Source: Plectrocnemia conspersa
Lineage: Eukaryota > Arthropoda > Insecta > Trichoptera > Polycentropodidae
Length of the DNA: 64,000 nt
Direction: 5' to 3'
NCBI GenBank assembly: GCA_009617715.1
Contig: VTFK01000111.1
Location: 682,001-746,000 of the forward strand
In this document: positions 35,725 to 47,469 of the stretch, in pieces
Numbering within the stretch: the first letter of the stretch is position 1
Layout: every line of letters begins with the position of its first letter
Notes under the pieces: model-generated
What the model was told of the DNA's origin: nothing
The model's database searches: none
Seen by the model: the letters and a program-made list of their open reading frames with translations, nothing else
Translations under genes and position numbers: made by a program

Positions 35725-37540
35725 TTGAAATAAAAATGGCTTTTATGCCATCCGAAGCAAAATTTTAATTAAACCTTTAAAAAAATGCAAGCATAATTTT
35801 ATCATAAAGCAGTCACACAGAGGCTTTTGTGAAAAAATGGCTTTTTGCGCTATCTATATGCAGATATAAGTATTATTTTCCAAATATCTCAGAGAAAATG
35901 GATTTAAAGAATAAAAAGAAAATAAAAAGAAAAAAAAATACGCCCGAAAGCTAATGACCGGTTCTCGCCCTAAGATTAGGTACAAGTTTCAAGCAATAGA
36001 CTGGTATAATAAAATAAGTACATATTCAATTGCACTTTGTAAATCGAGAAGACGACGAAAAGAATTTTTTTTCATACTTATTACCTAAAACATTAAAACA
36101 CCGCCCCTAAAGCAGTTAGTTCTGTTCTCCTCACAGAGTCTGTATTGAATGTAAGATTCTCGAATGTAAGATTATAATTTATCCTACATTATAAAAAAAA
36201 TTGCGGATTTTAAGTACGACGTGTACCGAATACTGTTGAGTTGATCTTATCAAAATGTTGACTGATCACATAATTTTTATTTAAAATTTAAAACTTTTCA
36301 ATTGTCATATTTGAGTGCAGCCCAGCTGTCGGCTTAAAGCAACCAGGAGTAAAATTTAAATTAAATAAAAACATAATACTAATATGTATATTTAACACAA
36401 ACTATAATATAATTGTATTTTATCAGTGAAGTTATATTTTTATATTATAAATTTAATTTAACTAACTCAACCAGTTAAAATGTATCAAACAATGCACAGT
36501 ATCAATAAAACTGTATTTTTTACAAAATCGTTTGACAAAATAAATTAAGTCTTTGAAGTATAGTTAGTTTTATAATTGGTATTATGTAAAGTTGGGTTTG
36601 ATTAATTCGTTTAGGTTAGGTTTATAAGCTATCAATCTAATAATTATATTGCCATATTTTAATTTATTTCACTAAAAAGCTATTGATTTTAAGAAATATA
36701 ACTTTTACAGCTAACAATGTCAAATCTTCTGTACTTAAATATCTACCTTTGATCTCGAAAATTACATTTTAATGATTTTACTAAGCTCAAAATTAAAACA
36801 TTCTAAAGTTCTGTTCTCCTCACAGAGTCTGTTTTGAAAGAAAAATGGCTTTTTGAGCCACCCGACGCACATTTTCTATTTTAAAGATGCAGAAAAAAAT
36901 ATTACTTGCCAAATACTTTAGAGAAAATGTATTTAAAGAATAAAAAGATTTCGCCCGAAAGGGTAATGACTTATTCTCGCTTAAGGATTATCTAGAAGTT
37001 TTTGGCAGTAGACTAATATAATAAAATGGACACAGTGAAATAAAGACATGAGACTTTTGTGAAAGAAAAAAAATACTTTTGAGCCATCCGATGCACCGAT
37101 GATTCTAAAGATGCAGACAAAATTATCATTGTTTTGCTACCTTAGAGAAAATGGATTCAAAAAATGAAATAAATTTTTCTGTGGACTATAATGATCAGTA
37201 CTTGCCTTGGGATTAGGTAGAAGTTTCGGGAAATGAACTGGCATGATAAAATAAGCAAAATAGAATATTCTTGAATTTTTAAAATTGCTTAAGACATATA
37301 AAATTGCTCCTTTGAAATATAAAGTTAAAACACTGCTCCATAGCAGTAATCTATGTTGTCCTTAAAAAAGCATTTGTAAACAAAAATGACTTTTTAAGCC
37401 ACCCGACACACTGATGGTTCTGAAGATAAAGAAAAATATGTCATTATCTGCCATATTCTTTAGAGAAAGTGAATGTATTAAATTAAAAGCATTTCACATC
37501 TTGCTTTGGAATTAGGTAGAAGTTTGATGTTCCATTATGA
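35725..37540 (+). repeat. Degenerate tandem array with GAGCCACCCGA landmark
   Basis: Units share AAAATGGCTTTTTGAGCCACC, then CCGACGCAC, GATGCAGA, TAGAGAAAATGGATTTAAA, GCCCGAAAG, TTAGGTAGAAGTTT and ATAATAAAATAAG. Landmarks lie near 35735, 35838, 36850, 37082 and 37388. A 25-bp string (GTTCTGTTCTCCTCACAGAG and on) is repeated at 36118 and 36808. The duplicated segment 36225-36795 sits inside, apparently as an insertion. Confidence 0.55.
36225..36795 (+). repeat. Duplicated segment, copy 1
   Basis: From ACCGAATACTGTTGAGTTGA to ATGATTTTACTAAGCT it matches 39743-40568 with small differences. The matching sequence includes GGCTTAAAGCAACCAGGAGT and ATGTATCAAACAATGCACAG. No coding capacity; probably an unclassified mobile element. 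Confidence 0.75.
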
Positions 37541-38110
37541 TGGAATCGTTAAAACTGAATAATATAAACGTCATCCAAAATGAGAAACGAGAAAGGCTAC
37601 AATAAAATAAATACTTCAAAGTACACTTTAGATCAAATCTTGAGTTTACAGCTCACCAAATATACACTGAAGATTAAGTCTAAACCCAGGCTTTCAGACT
37701 TGTGGCATTGTAATAAGAAACATTTCCACAAATTAGTTCTAGTATCCATAAACATATATTTTAGTATTTTATTACAGTAAAAGCGTTAAAATTAGTCTAT
37801 TTTTTCGTAAATATTAGGAAAATACAATCATTGATATTTCAATTATACGTATACGTATAATTTTACACGTGAATCGAGCTTGTGTAGTAAAGATTAACGC
37901 TTGTGGAAATCGGCAAGTTAACTATCTGGGTCAAGCTCGAATACTAAGAATCCATTTCATTTATTTTTTTATTTGTTTTCGAGCAATCTGATTTATTGAT
38001 CTGGCGAAACCGATGATTATTGAGATATGCGCAATCTCTTCTACTTTTGGCATTCGTGTAGGAATAACATATAAGACGATAAAACAAAATTATCAAAAAA
38101 TATACTGATC
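37541..38110. other. AT-rich spacer
   Basis: Nothing recognised. Confidence 0.5.
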
Positions 38111-38400
38111 GGTATCTGTAAAGCTGACTCGTGCAATATCAATTGTGCCACCGCAGCTTAGTTAACACAATCGCGGAATTAATGCGGAAAACAAGGCCCC
38201 CTGCAGAATGCGTCGGGACCCCTTGTACGACATAGTGATAAATAGCTTTCGGTTTCCGACAAACATTCTGGCACACATTATCGCGGCGGATCCCCTCGCC
38301 TCGCAAGGCGACCGATTCGCACTTACACGCTGATAAAGGACCTGCATTAGCATGCTGGATACCCCATATGGACCACTGTCAAATTGCCGACAAAACGCTC
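38110..38400. promoter_or_regulatory. GC-rich island
   Basis: Includes CCCCCTGCAGAATGCGTCGG and GCGGCGGATCCCCTCGCCTC. The 63-codon minus frame is short and has no domain. Confidence 0.28.
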
Positions 38401-38690
38401 CAAATTATTACGCACTGAACTTGTGTCTTTATTGAGTTGGATAATATATAAGAAAAACAGCAATTAATATAGGATTTTATGGGACATAAGTTCCAATTAA
38501 GTCATTGAAAAGTATTAATATTTTTATCTTATATTTATAAAATATGATATTTTTACTAACAATACAGTTGATAAAAAACATATACTTTTAGGTAAAATTT
38601 AAATTTATGCATCATTTTAACAGTACATATTTTCTTAAATCATATTCGTAAACCCAAAAAAAAAAGTGATTCGTTATTATAACAAAACGT
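38401..38690. other. AT-rich spacer
   Basis: Nothing recognised. Confidence 0.5.
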
Positions 38691-38990
38691 GTCTTTGCGA
38701 TAAGACAGAGTGGTTTCTCAAAGTAGCATTTCGCGAATTGACAATGAGAATCACTTAGACGGCATAATAGAATCACACGTCATCCGCCGCGGATCCGTGC
38801 TCATCTCGTTTCCGCTCGGTTTGGTCCATCCAGGAGGAGGCTGTCGACAGAGACGAGGTTCCTGAATTTTATCTGGGATTCCTGCGGGATTCGTCGTCCG
38901 TACCATTAACTATGCACAAAGCCAGTTATACATCAGAGGGAGTGTAATGCGTATCGTTTTGCGTAAACAGATGATGATTTTTTGGTGACT
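38690..38990. promoter_or_regulatory. GC-rich island
   Basis: Includes CGTCATCCGCCGCGGATCCG and CCATTAACTATGC. No coding signature. Candidate regulatory DNA. Confidence 0.28.
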
Positions 38991-39740
38991 GAATGAATAC
39001 ATGAAATGTTCTTCGTTTTGCGTCTGAGACTAATACACTAACAATTTTAAATAAATGATATTGTAAAAGTATCTTAACCAATTAAACAATAATTTGGAAT
39101 TTTTTAATAAGGAAGACAAAGAAAATGAGTATTTTCTCTCTTTCAATACTAATGACTATAAATATATACAAATATTTCAAACTAGACATTGAACTCACTA
39201 CCTGTGGAGTTGAAAAAAATTGGCACAGACCATTTAGTACTTTTATATATACACCATAGAAATACGTTTTTTGCCGCATAAAAACTAATAATTAATGTAT
39301 TTGTCGTCAATATGATAAATAATTTCATTGTTAGTCTACCACAAAAATCTGACTGTGACAAAACATATTTTAAGTTAAATAATACTTATTCATCTTAAAA
39401 AAAGAGATTTTACATTACAGTATAACTTAGTCGCAACCGACTTTTAAAATGATGCTCGATATTTTTTAATAATAACGAATGCTGCATCAGCGCGTTTTCT
39501 ACTTTGAACTACAACTACAGTTTAGAGCTTGAGCTCACTACCAGTGAAGCTCGCCAAATCGACCCTGACTATTCATTCCGAGCACTTCTAGTGGTAATAA
39601 TTGTAGTCTAGAGTTAAGCTTGTTTTTATAACGTTCAAAACGAACAGTTAATTAATGTATCCAATGTAAAAATAATGTCAAAGATACGAAAATAAAATAA
39701 AAACTGGTAATTCATGATTTAAAAACTAAAATTTTTAAAT
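38991..39740. other. AT-rich spacer with dispersed-repeat scrap
   Basis: 39535-39565 carries CAGTGAAGCTCGCCAAATCG, related to words at 17.1 and 53.7 kb. Otherwise nothing recognised. Confidence 0.45.
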
Positions 39741-39742
39741 GA

Positions 39743-40568
39743 ACCGAATACTGTTGAGTTGATCGTATCAAAATGTTGAGTGATCACATATTTTTTATTA
39801 AATTTTATTTAATATTTAAAACGTTTCTACTTCAATCACCAAATTTGAGTTCAGCCCAGTTGTCGGCTTCAAGCCACCAGGAGTAAAATTTAAATTAAAT
39901 AAAAACATAATACTAATATGAATTGTGTATTATTAGTGAAGATATATTTTTAATATTAAAAATTGAATTTAACTAACTCAACCAGTTAAAATGTATCAAA
40001 CAATGCACAGTATTAATAAAACTGTATTTTTTTACAAAATCGTTTGACAAAATAAATTAAACTAAACATTAAAAGTCTTTGAAGCAAAGTTAGTTTTAAT
40101 TTTTTTATTATATTAAGTTGGGTTTGATTAATTTGCTTAGGTTAGGTTTACTTAAGTTTTCAATGACAATTTAGAGTAGCATTGAATTTCCCTAGCATTA
40201 AATAAAAATATATTTTTAGATATGATTTCACTGAAATTCTAGTTAATATATTACTTCAGTAATAGCATACCTTCACTGTAACATACAATATATACTATAT
40301 ATTGTTATCGCAAAACAAATTTATTGCATAAAATATTATTTATGATTTTTTTTAAAAATTGCAATTTTTATTTTAAGGGTCTTCCATTTTTAATTCAGAT
40401 TTATAACCTATCAATCTAATTATTATATTTGCATATTTTAATTTATTTCACTAAAAAGCTATTGATCTTAAGAAATATAACTTTTACAGTTAACAATGTC
40501 AAATCTTCTGTACTCAAATAACTTTGATCTCGATAATTACATTTTAATGATTTTACTAAGCTAAAAAT
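39743..40568 (+). repeat. Duplicated segment, copy 2, with 249-bp insertion
   Basis: Matches 36225-36795 on both sides of an extra block at about 40150-40398. The extra block contains family-B-like sequence (TTTAGAGTAGCATTGAATTT, AATAAAAATATATTTTTAG). Copy 1 serves as the unoccupied reference site. Confidence 0.75.
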
Positions 40569-40770
40569 TTGACAATATGCTTAAAAATTGTTTAGTTATA
40601 AACTGCATTTTATTTCTATCTTTTTTGCAATGAAATATAGACGAATATTCCTTTTTTTAATACACTGTTTTAATAAGATTTCTAGGTATCTTTTAACTTT
40701 AAAAATCTTAAATAAATTTAATCAAAAATATGGAGCAAAAATTCTAGTCACCCTGTCTGAATTGAAATGA
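40569..40770. other. AT-rich spacer
   Basis: The 60-codon frame reads hydrophobic and lysine-rich residues typical of AT-rich DNA. No gene. Confidence 0.45.
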
Positions 40771-41060
40771 TATCCGGGATTGCTTTATACGAAATACGTG
40801 TGTATGCTTCACTTTTTTTTACCGGAGACGAGAAAAAAATCGTAAACGTTTTTTCCCGGGACAACACATGGCGTATCATGTTCGAAACGTGACGTCGTCG
40901 GCTAATTGCGAACGAATTGCCGTCTGAAAACCACCCCAATCCACCCCCTAAATATGCCACCCCCTCCGCCAAACACCATTTATTAAATATTAATCTGTCT
41001 ATTATCCCGATCGTCGAGCTCGGCACACTAATTAACTGTCGCTGTCAAAAATGATTGCAC
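40770..41060. promoter_or_regulatory. GC-rich island
   Basis: Contains C-rich AATCCACCCCCTAAATATGC and CACCCCCTCCGCC, and a TAATTAACTG homeodomain-type core at 41028. The 92-codon minus frame has no domain. Candidate regulatory DNA. Confidence 0.32.
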
Positions 41061-41400
41061 AACGTGTTGATTGTTCGATATGGGTCAAACATTTCGATTC
41101 GATTAATAAAATTTGATTATTTCAATGCAGTAAATTATTTTAATGCACTGCCTTTCCATTTCAAAAGTCAGACTTTAGCTTAGCAAAGCTGTCGCCTATA
41201 TGCCACACGAGCTTTGAAATCACCTGTACGACCCATCACGCATTTATTGTAATGTATCGCACAAATCTCGCGGTTGGAATTTATACCATTATAGCTCAAA
41301 AATATATATATAATAATAATTTGCATTAAAAAATAATGTTTATTATTTATTAAAAATAAAATTATAATTGAATAATTTTCACTACAATATAATTAATATC
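41061..41400. other. Mixed spacer
   Basis: Mid-GC patch at 41150-41280 without coding signature, then AT-rich. Confidence 0.4.
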
Positions 41401-41830
41401 AAATATAATCAACAAGAATCATATTCTAATAACGACATGTCACGCACACCAATCTGCTAATAAACAAGTTATCCGACACAATTATCGCAAATGTTAGTAG
41501 CGACTATACATTGCATATATATGCGCACGCATATTATACATATGTTTAACACATTTGTTAGTGCATTTTGCACCTGTCGGGCAATTAGCGTCCGTTTTCG
41601 CGCGCGCATATCCGCGAGCACGTTTTCGTGCTTTGGCCGTAACGAGAGCGACTTTTAGCGCATTTTCCACGTTTTTTACCATTTTGGTTGTTGTTGTAAC
41701 CCTTAAAATTAATTAGTGGCAGAGCATAATGGCCGCACGTACTACCACTTCTCTTTTATGGCGGCTAATTAGACACCCACCTTACGCAGGTAGGGGGACT
41801 GACTGCGCGCATGCATACATTATTTTTTTA
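41400..41830. promoter_or_regulatory. GC-rich island with CG-rich words
   Basis: Includes TTTTCGCGCGCGCATATCCG and GCACGTTTTCGTGC. The 62-codon minus frame (Ala/Lys/Arg-rich) has no recognised domain. Candidate regulatory DNA. Confidence 0.28.
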
Positions 41831-41983
41831 TAATTATATTATATATAAATATGTGTGTACACGCATGCATAATGATTTTAATGCCCTTTGTTACATAGTA
41901 TATAAAAAAAACACACAAATCTTAAAGAGAAACAGAAAATGAATTTTCAGAACAACCCGTTCTACTTTTACTAATTTCTGTTT

Positions 41984-42050
41984 ACGTATTTTGAGAAAGC
42001 CTTCGACAATGTTTATCATAGATTATTATTTGAAAAAAATGCTTAAGCCC
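41984..42050 (+). pseudogene. LINE reverse-transcriptase fragment
   Basis: Reads TYFEKAFDNVYHRLLFEK from 41984, the conserved FEKAFD block of non-LTR reverse transcriptases, then shifts out of frame at an A run (42034-42040). Comparable to the scrap at 35-121. Too short to classify. Confidence 0.65.
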
Positions 42051-43530
42051 GATTGCTTGGATGATTTACATCGGTTATTATCTTTGTTTGCTTAGTTATT
42101 TTTTTACTAGCGTTTCAGTAAAATCATATCCGAATATATTTTCACCGATAAAAATTATAAGACTAACTATAATTTAATTTTAATGTTTGCTTAATGCGCT
42201 CTGTCATCGAGTTAAAATGTTTGCTATCAATTTAAAAATGTAGTAAAGATAATAGTGAATAAAAAGTACTACTTAAAATAATCAGAATATAGAAAAACAT
42301 TCAGAAAAAAATAATAAAACTATAATATACACTGTCGTGAGGTACCGAAGCTAGCAAGTGTGCGAATACCGGACCTACAACTTTTTGCGTTTTAAATATA
42401 ATTTTTGCTTTGTTCTAATTTTGAAACTATTTTCAAATTTAATATTTAAAATCAAACATTAAAACCATTGTGCAGCTGTGCAATTTATGATATAAATGGG
42501 AAGAGATCGCACGTACGCTTCCGAGAGATATGCGGTTGATTCTAGTACATTTTTTACTGAAACCGCGTTTCTGCGTAAATTTGCACACTACATAGACGAA
42601 TATGCAATATTTTCAATTAGTCAAAATGATTCAATACATAAAAAACTCAATTTATTTAAAAATAGGTTTACAACTAAGATAAATATTTCCAGAAGAAAAC
42701 ATTTTATATTATTCAAAGTTAAATTTAAAGCTTAGATATTTAATGATAAAACTAAATATTGTATATTATTTTAGATTAGGTTTGCAACAAAAATAGTATT
42801 AAAACCTAACATTTTGTATCATTTAAAAATAGAAATATGACAGAAATAAAAAATATTTTATTACACCTTACCAACGCTACAATACAATCGATTACCTATT
42901 GGTAATTCAATGTGATCGATTAAAGGTCATTGATTGTGTTTTAGCGTATTTTATGTGTTTTAGGATCCGTTTTCTTAAAATAATATTTTTTGCTTTAATT
43001 ACTATATCTATATAAAAAATAGTTTTTATATTACTATGTGATATAAATAACATATAACTTACATACAACATAATTTTATCCTTATTTTGTATTTCAGTAA
43101 CAAGAAAGATTTTTAGTTACATCATAAGTTACTTTATAATTAAAAAAAGTTTATTATGTGTAAATATAAAAACCAGTTTTTTATAACATTTACTTATTAT
43201 AAATAGACAATAAACTGTTGCTTTAGACCAAAAATGCACAGTAAGAACAATATGCGCTTTAAAAATATTAATAATTTTGAGACCTTTGTATTTTTTTCTA
43301 AAAAATGTTTTGATTTATATTTTTTTAAAGTAAAGGTATTTTCTGCTCCGCATTATATATTTTAATAATTAATAAATGCTAAAAGTTTTCACTGTATTTA
43401 AAATTTATAAACTAAACTAAACATATTTAAAATCAAAAATTAACTAAAAATATTTAAAATCCATCATTAAATAAAAATTATTTTTTAGGTTGAAAAAAAT
43501 ATTTTGAATAAATCTTGAAATTTTATTCTG
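42051..43530. other. AT-rich stretch
   Basis: 42110-42150 carries family-B-like ATATTTTCACCGATAAAAAT scraps. The 79-codon frame at 42496-42735 has no domain. Nothing else recognised. Confidence 0.42.
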
Positions 43531-43536
43531 AAATAT

Positions 43537-43576
43537 TTAAATTAGTGTTCTACAATTTTGTAGAACACTAATTTAA
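43537..43576. repeat. 19-bp perfect inverted repeat, 2-nt spacer
   Basis: Arms 43537-43555 and 43558-43576, with core AGTGTTCTACAA, are exact reverse complements around TT. Could be a hairpin formed by template switching. No function assigned. Confidence 0.85.
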
Positions 43577-43784
43577 TAAATAGGATTTTTGCAACACTAT
43601 GTGTTTATTCTATTAGTAAGTACTTTTAAAAAATATTAATTAAAATAATAACTAAAATTTCTATCAACTAATGATTTAATTTTCTTGATATGATTTCGTT
43701 ACAGTATTTTTTTTTATCAGCACCAAAACTTTATTAAAAGCCATATGTATTGAGAAGTTTGGATTCACATATTGCCTAAAATTT

Positions 43785-44200
43785 ACCACCAGCTATTAAT
43801 TGCTAGCAGTTTACCACCACAACAATTATTCGCATAAACAATTTATAGCCTAAAAATAATTAATAAAAATGGCAATACATTAGGTTAGGCTAAATTTTTA
43901 TTAAATTAGGTTTGGGTTTGAACAGCAATGAAAGTTTCGCAACTGTTACTATGAAGTTATATTTTCAAAACCAATAATATATTTTACGAGCTATGCCAGT
44001 TAATTTGTATAAAACAATTAATTTCTAATTCCATTGATCAATATCAGTGAAACTACATTTATTCACTGCGCTTATAGTAAAAATAACATCTTTCAATTTA
44101 AAATTACCAATTAATTTATATAAATTATTAATTGACGCGGCGGTAAACTGCTAGCAATTTATTGCTGGCGATGAATTTAGGGCGATAAATTTTTCAAACA
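43785..44200. mobile_element. MITE with CCGCCAGCAATT-type termini, copy 2
   Basis: Left end TTTACCACCAGCTATTAATT, then GCTAGCAGTTTACCACC. Right end GCGGCGGTAAACTGCTAGC, then AATTTATTGCTGGCGATGAA. Same terminal organisation as 5225-5770. The interior holds family B sequence (TTTGGGTTTGAACAGCAATG; TTTCGCAACTGTTACTATGA), suggesting that family B is the interior of this element type. Confidence 0.6.
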
Positions 44201-44339
44201 CCACAATACATAAGGGATTTGATAAAGTTTTTGATGTTAATATAAAAAATACTAGGACAAATTGACGTCAAGAAAATTCAATCATTAGTTGATACAAATT
44301 TTAGGGAGAAAATCGTTAAGTGAAATAATTTTTATGTTA

Positions 44340-44415
44340 TCAGCTTAACGCCCGTGGACTCAAAAGTATATAGTAGCCTTGAACTCAGGTTTGAGTCCTG
44401 CGTCAAGCGTTTTCT
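44340..44415 (+). mobile_element. tRNA-like SINE head
   Basis: A-box-like CGTGGACTCAAAAG and B-box-like CAGGTTTGAGTCCTG at tRNA-like spacing, without the tail shared by the other copies. May be a different SINE or a tRNA relic. Confidence 0.35.
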
Positions 44416-45200
44416 TTTATTAAAAAAATACTGAGACACCATCATATTTGCCTCTACATGATAATGGGAGATAATAATATGCTATTTCTATGTAATATCG
44501 AATAAAAAATAAATTATATTTTACTTCAAATTCTGCATTGCATCGCAACGCAATGATTCGTCACCTTTTTGGGGCACGCGAATTTTTTTATATGAAATAT
44601 GTGAACCACAATTATTTATTTCGTCTAAAAAATAATTTTATGTTACACTCCTTGAACAGAAATAGATTTCAGGGGAATAACTGTTTGCCTAGGTAAACAT
44701 AAAATTGATCCAATCAAAAAAATCGAAACAGCCGTGGTTGATCATCAATCAATTAACAAAGTTTTTCAACATGAAATTCGGTATATTATTACAAATTTTA
44801 AAAGTAAAAAGATCACGGTATATCTAAATAAATTAAATAACATAGTAATCTAAGAACTTCCAGAAAATATCATCCATTAACTTATGAACATTTTTATGGG
44901 TGTTTGTTATTTTGATAATTCCTTAGCATTTGGAAAACCGCAATGATTCACAGATTAAGAGCCTAGGAGGAAAAGCTACAATTCGGATAAATTATTACCG
45001 TATTAGTTTATTGCCGTCATTAAGTTAAATATTTGGGGAAAAACATATTATTGCGCTCGAAAGAATCATGAACGAATAAATATGTTTTTTGTATTACTAA
45101 TATTATCTAAATTAAAAATATTTGCAATGGTTACAAACTAGATATTTGTAATTCATTAATATGTATGTTTAAATGCTTCTATAATTTTTTGTACGAACGA
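44416..45200. other. AT-rich stretch
   Basis: Nothing recognised. Confidence 0.5.
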
Positions 45201-45204
45201 TTTA

Positions 45205-46100
45205 TAAAATAATATAATATAATTTGCACTCACCAAATTTTTCGGCGTCCTTTTTCTGCATACAACTGCCACACACATTTATTTTTATAATTGCACTTAT
45301 AAACCACACTATACACTTATTTATATTTATTTTTATTATATTCCCTTTTTTTTCATTTTTATGTATTTTAATACATATATAAACACTCAAAATTTCACAG
45401 CTTCTGCACGTGAATGCTGTATCTTTTCTTATTCCACGTGCAGAACAAACACGACACTTTTTTCTCACATATTTCTCCTCACTTTTTATTTTTATTGGCT
45501 GATGATTTTTCAGCTTACCCGAAAGGTTTTCTGGTGGATCGACAGTACGGTAATATGTGATGGAAACTGGCGAAATGTCTTCAGAATCGATATATTTCAC
45601 TGAATTCTGTGTCCATCCTTTAGCCATACTCGAGATAAAATCTTTAAATATAATTTTACCGTTACGATACAAATTTTGATAGACACGGAACGAATTAAAC
45701 AACGCGCATTGAAATAAAAAATAAACAACTTCTTTTGTTTATTTTAATTTTTTTCAAATTATTCTTTTCTAGCATGTTTCATTTGTATTGGCCTTAATTT
45801 TATATTTTAATAAACAACCTCTTTTGTTTATTCTATTTTTTCAAAATAATATTTTATGGCATGTTTCATTTGTATGGGCATTAATTTTATTTTTATGAGA
45901 GATTCTGGCAGACCCCTATTTTTCCGATTAGTTACACAAAGTTCTGTTTTCCATAAAAAAATATTCTGTGAGTAAAACGATATTATAAGAATTGTCAGCA
46001 TAAACACGGTGCCATTTGTCCATATATCGATTTAGTACATTCATCGCCGCGTTTACGAATCTTCCTGTTTTTTCTCTTTTTGTATTCGTGAGACGCTTTC
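45205..46100 (-). pseudogene. PiggyBac-family transposase pseudogene
   Basis: Read on the minus strand from about 46100: KRLTNTKREKTGRFVNAA, then MNVLNRYMDKWHRVYADN. The AD(N) block holds a conserved catalytic Asp of piggyBac DDD transposases. LTEYFFMENRTL follows; then a frame change leads to CVTNRKNRGLPESL. The middle is replaced by an 89-bp tandem duplication (45721-45809 and 45810-45898) with stops. The C-terminal part resumes near 45738 (FQCALFNSFRVYQNL, FKDFISSMAKGW) and carries the Cys-rich zinc-binding tail CRVCSARGIRKDTAFTCRSC at about 45450. The N-terminal half is not seen. Frame changes, stops and deletions make it non-functional. The longest open part is 166 codons at 45202-45702. 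Confidence 0.82.
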
Positions 46101-46259
46101 CGATGATATAAATTTGTTTTCGAAGCTATTGTTTCAAACAAATCATCGCTATGATGTTGTAATGGAAATATCATCTAAGTCGGTTATGAAATTTGTGCGA
46201 TAAAGCATGTTTTATAATCTTACATACATATATGTATGTCTTATTTAGTATTTAATACC

Positions 46260-46750
46260 ATTGTGCGTAGATTGAGTCGTGAAGTTTTGCTTTCATCATC
46301 AACAGATTGACAATCACGAGCGTCGGGCATTAGCCACCTTTTGTGGTGTTCCAGCTACCGTGAAATTAAAACGAAATAAGGCGGTGTGTTTTTTTGGTCG
46401 TTGCGTAAGATAAAGGAAATAATTAATAGCGCCGATCCGAACGGTTATTATATCAAAAAGGAGACGGCCATAACTTATTGCGCGCATCAATACGCGTCAG
46501 CCGCGGTCACTATTATCATATTTCAACTTTAACACTCGCCGGACACACGTAGCTACGTACTACTACTTTTTTTATTTCGTTTCATTATAACCATTTTGAT
46601 TTGCCTCAATGCCATCGCTCGATGTCGAATCGCATGCCACTGGTGCGTGATTGTGTTCGGCCTCGTGAGAAAGGATTGTGATGGGTATTGAGTGCTTCTG
46701 AGAGGAGTAGCTCTCCCGTAACGATCACAACTTTGAATCAAAATTTTAAT
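46260..46750. promoter_or_regulatory. GC-rich island
   Basis: Balanced-composition block (GGCATTAGCCACCTTTTGTG; GCCGATCCGAACGGTTATTA; ATTGTGTTCGGCCTCGTGAG). Short minus-strand frames show no domain. It adjoins the piggyBac relic but has no resemblance to transposase that I can see. Confidence 0.28.
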
Positions 46751-47130
46751 TTGAATTTTGTTTTATATTCTAGAGAAAAGCATTTGAAATTTTGAGATGA
46801 GTCATTAAAGACTACTTTCATCTCTGCGCAAACACGCTTTTAATCTTGAGTGCATATCGCTCTTCACACAGCGCAGCATTTCTAACGAAGTTCTAGTTAT
46901 TTCCTCTTGAGTTTGAATACGTTGTGTGGTGAGGAAACGTTGAATTTGCTCTTTAAGTTGCCTATATTCCCTACAGCATACATTTCTCACTTAGCCCCTA
47001 TATTTACAGAGGTATTTTTGTTTATAATGTATATTAAAAAGCCATGATCAGTCCGGCGACAAAATAACCGTTGAGTGGTCACGATGCAATCGTTATTTTT
47101 TAACGACGAATTAATACGACTTCTATGGTT
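46751..47130. other. Mixed spacer
   Basis: A 61-codon minus frame (46805-46990, Gln/Arg-rich, possibly helical) has no recognised domain and no sign of being a gene. Confidence 0.4.
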
Positions 47131-47131
47131 A

Positions 47132-47169
47132 TTCTAATGTGTCAGAATGGCCATTCTGATACATTAGAA
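47132..47169. repeat. 19-bp near-perfect palindrome, no spacer
   Basis: Left arm 47132-47150 (TTCTAATGTGTCAGAATGG) abuts its reverse complement 47151-47169 with a single mismatch (T at 47160). Weaker pairing continues outward for about 7 bp. Confidence 0.85.
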
Positions 47170-47299
47170 AACCCATTATATATTGTACAAGCAAAAATTA
47201 TAGCATAAAATATTAAAAAAACAACTTCAGAGCAACGCTATTTCGTCCTTATATGCGTCCGAAAAAAGCTCATCTTGTGAACCAAGAGAATCCTCTGAT

Positions 47300-47425
47300 C
47301 ATTGATCAAAATTCGGTTAAGATATGCTTTATTTGCTTCTCACTTATTGTAATATTTTCATTATATGTCACAATATGAAAGCTAAGTTTTGACGGCATGA
47401 TTTTATTGCTTTTGACGTAAATTAT
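47300..47425 (-). mobile_element. Dispersed family A fragment
   Basis: AAAATTCGGTTAAGATATGC and GACGGCATGATTTTATTGCT are minus-strand landmarks of the family A monomers. No termini. Confidence 0.55.
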
Positions 47426-47469
47426 TATCATTTAAATTTAATCTTAATACAACTTAAATATTAAAAATT

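Noticed and set aside
36600..36620. TTAGGTTAGG considered as insect telomeric repeat (TTAGG)n
   Set aside because: Only two repeats, within a duplicated element.
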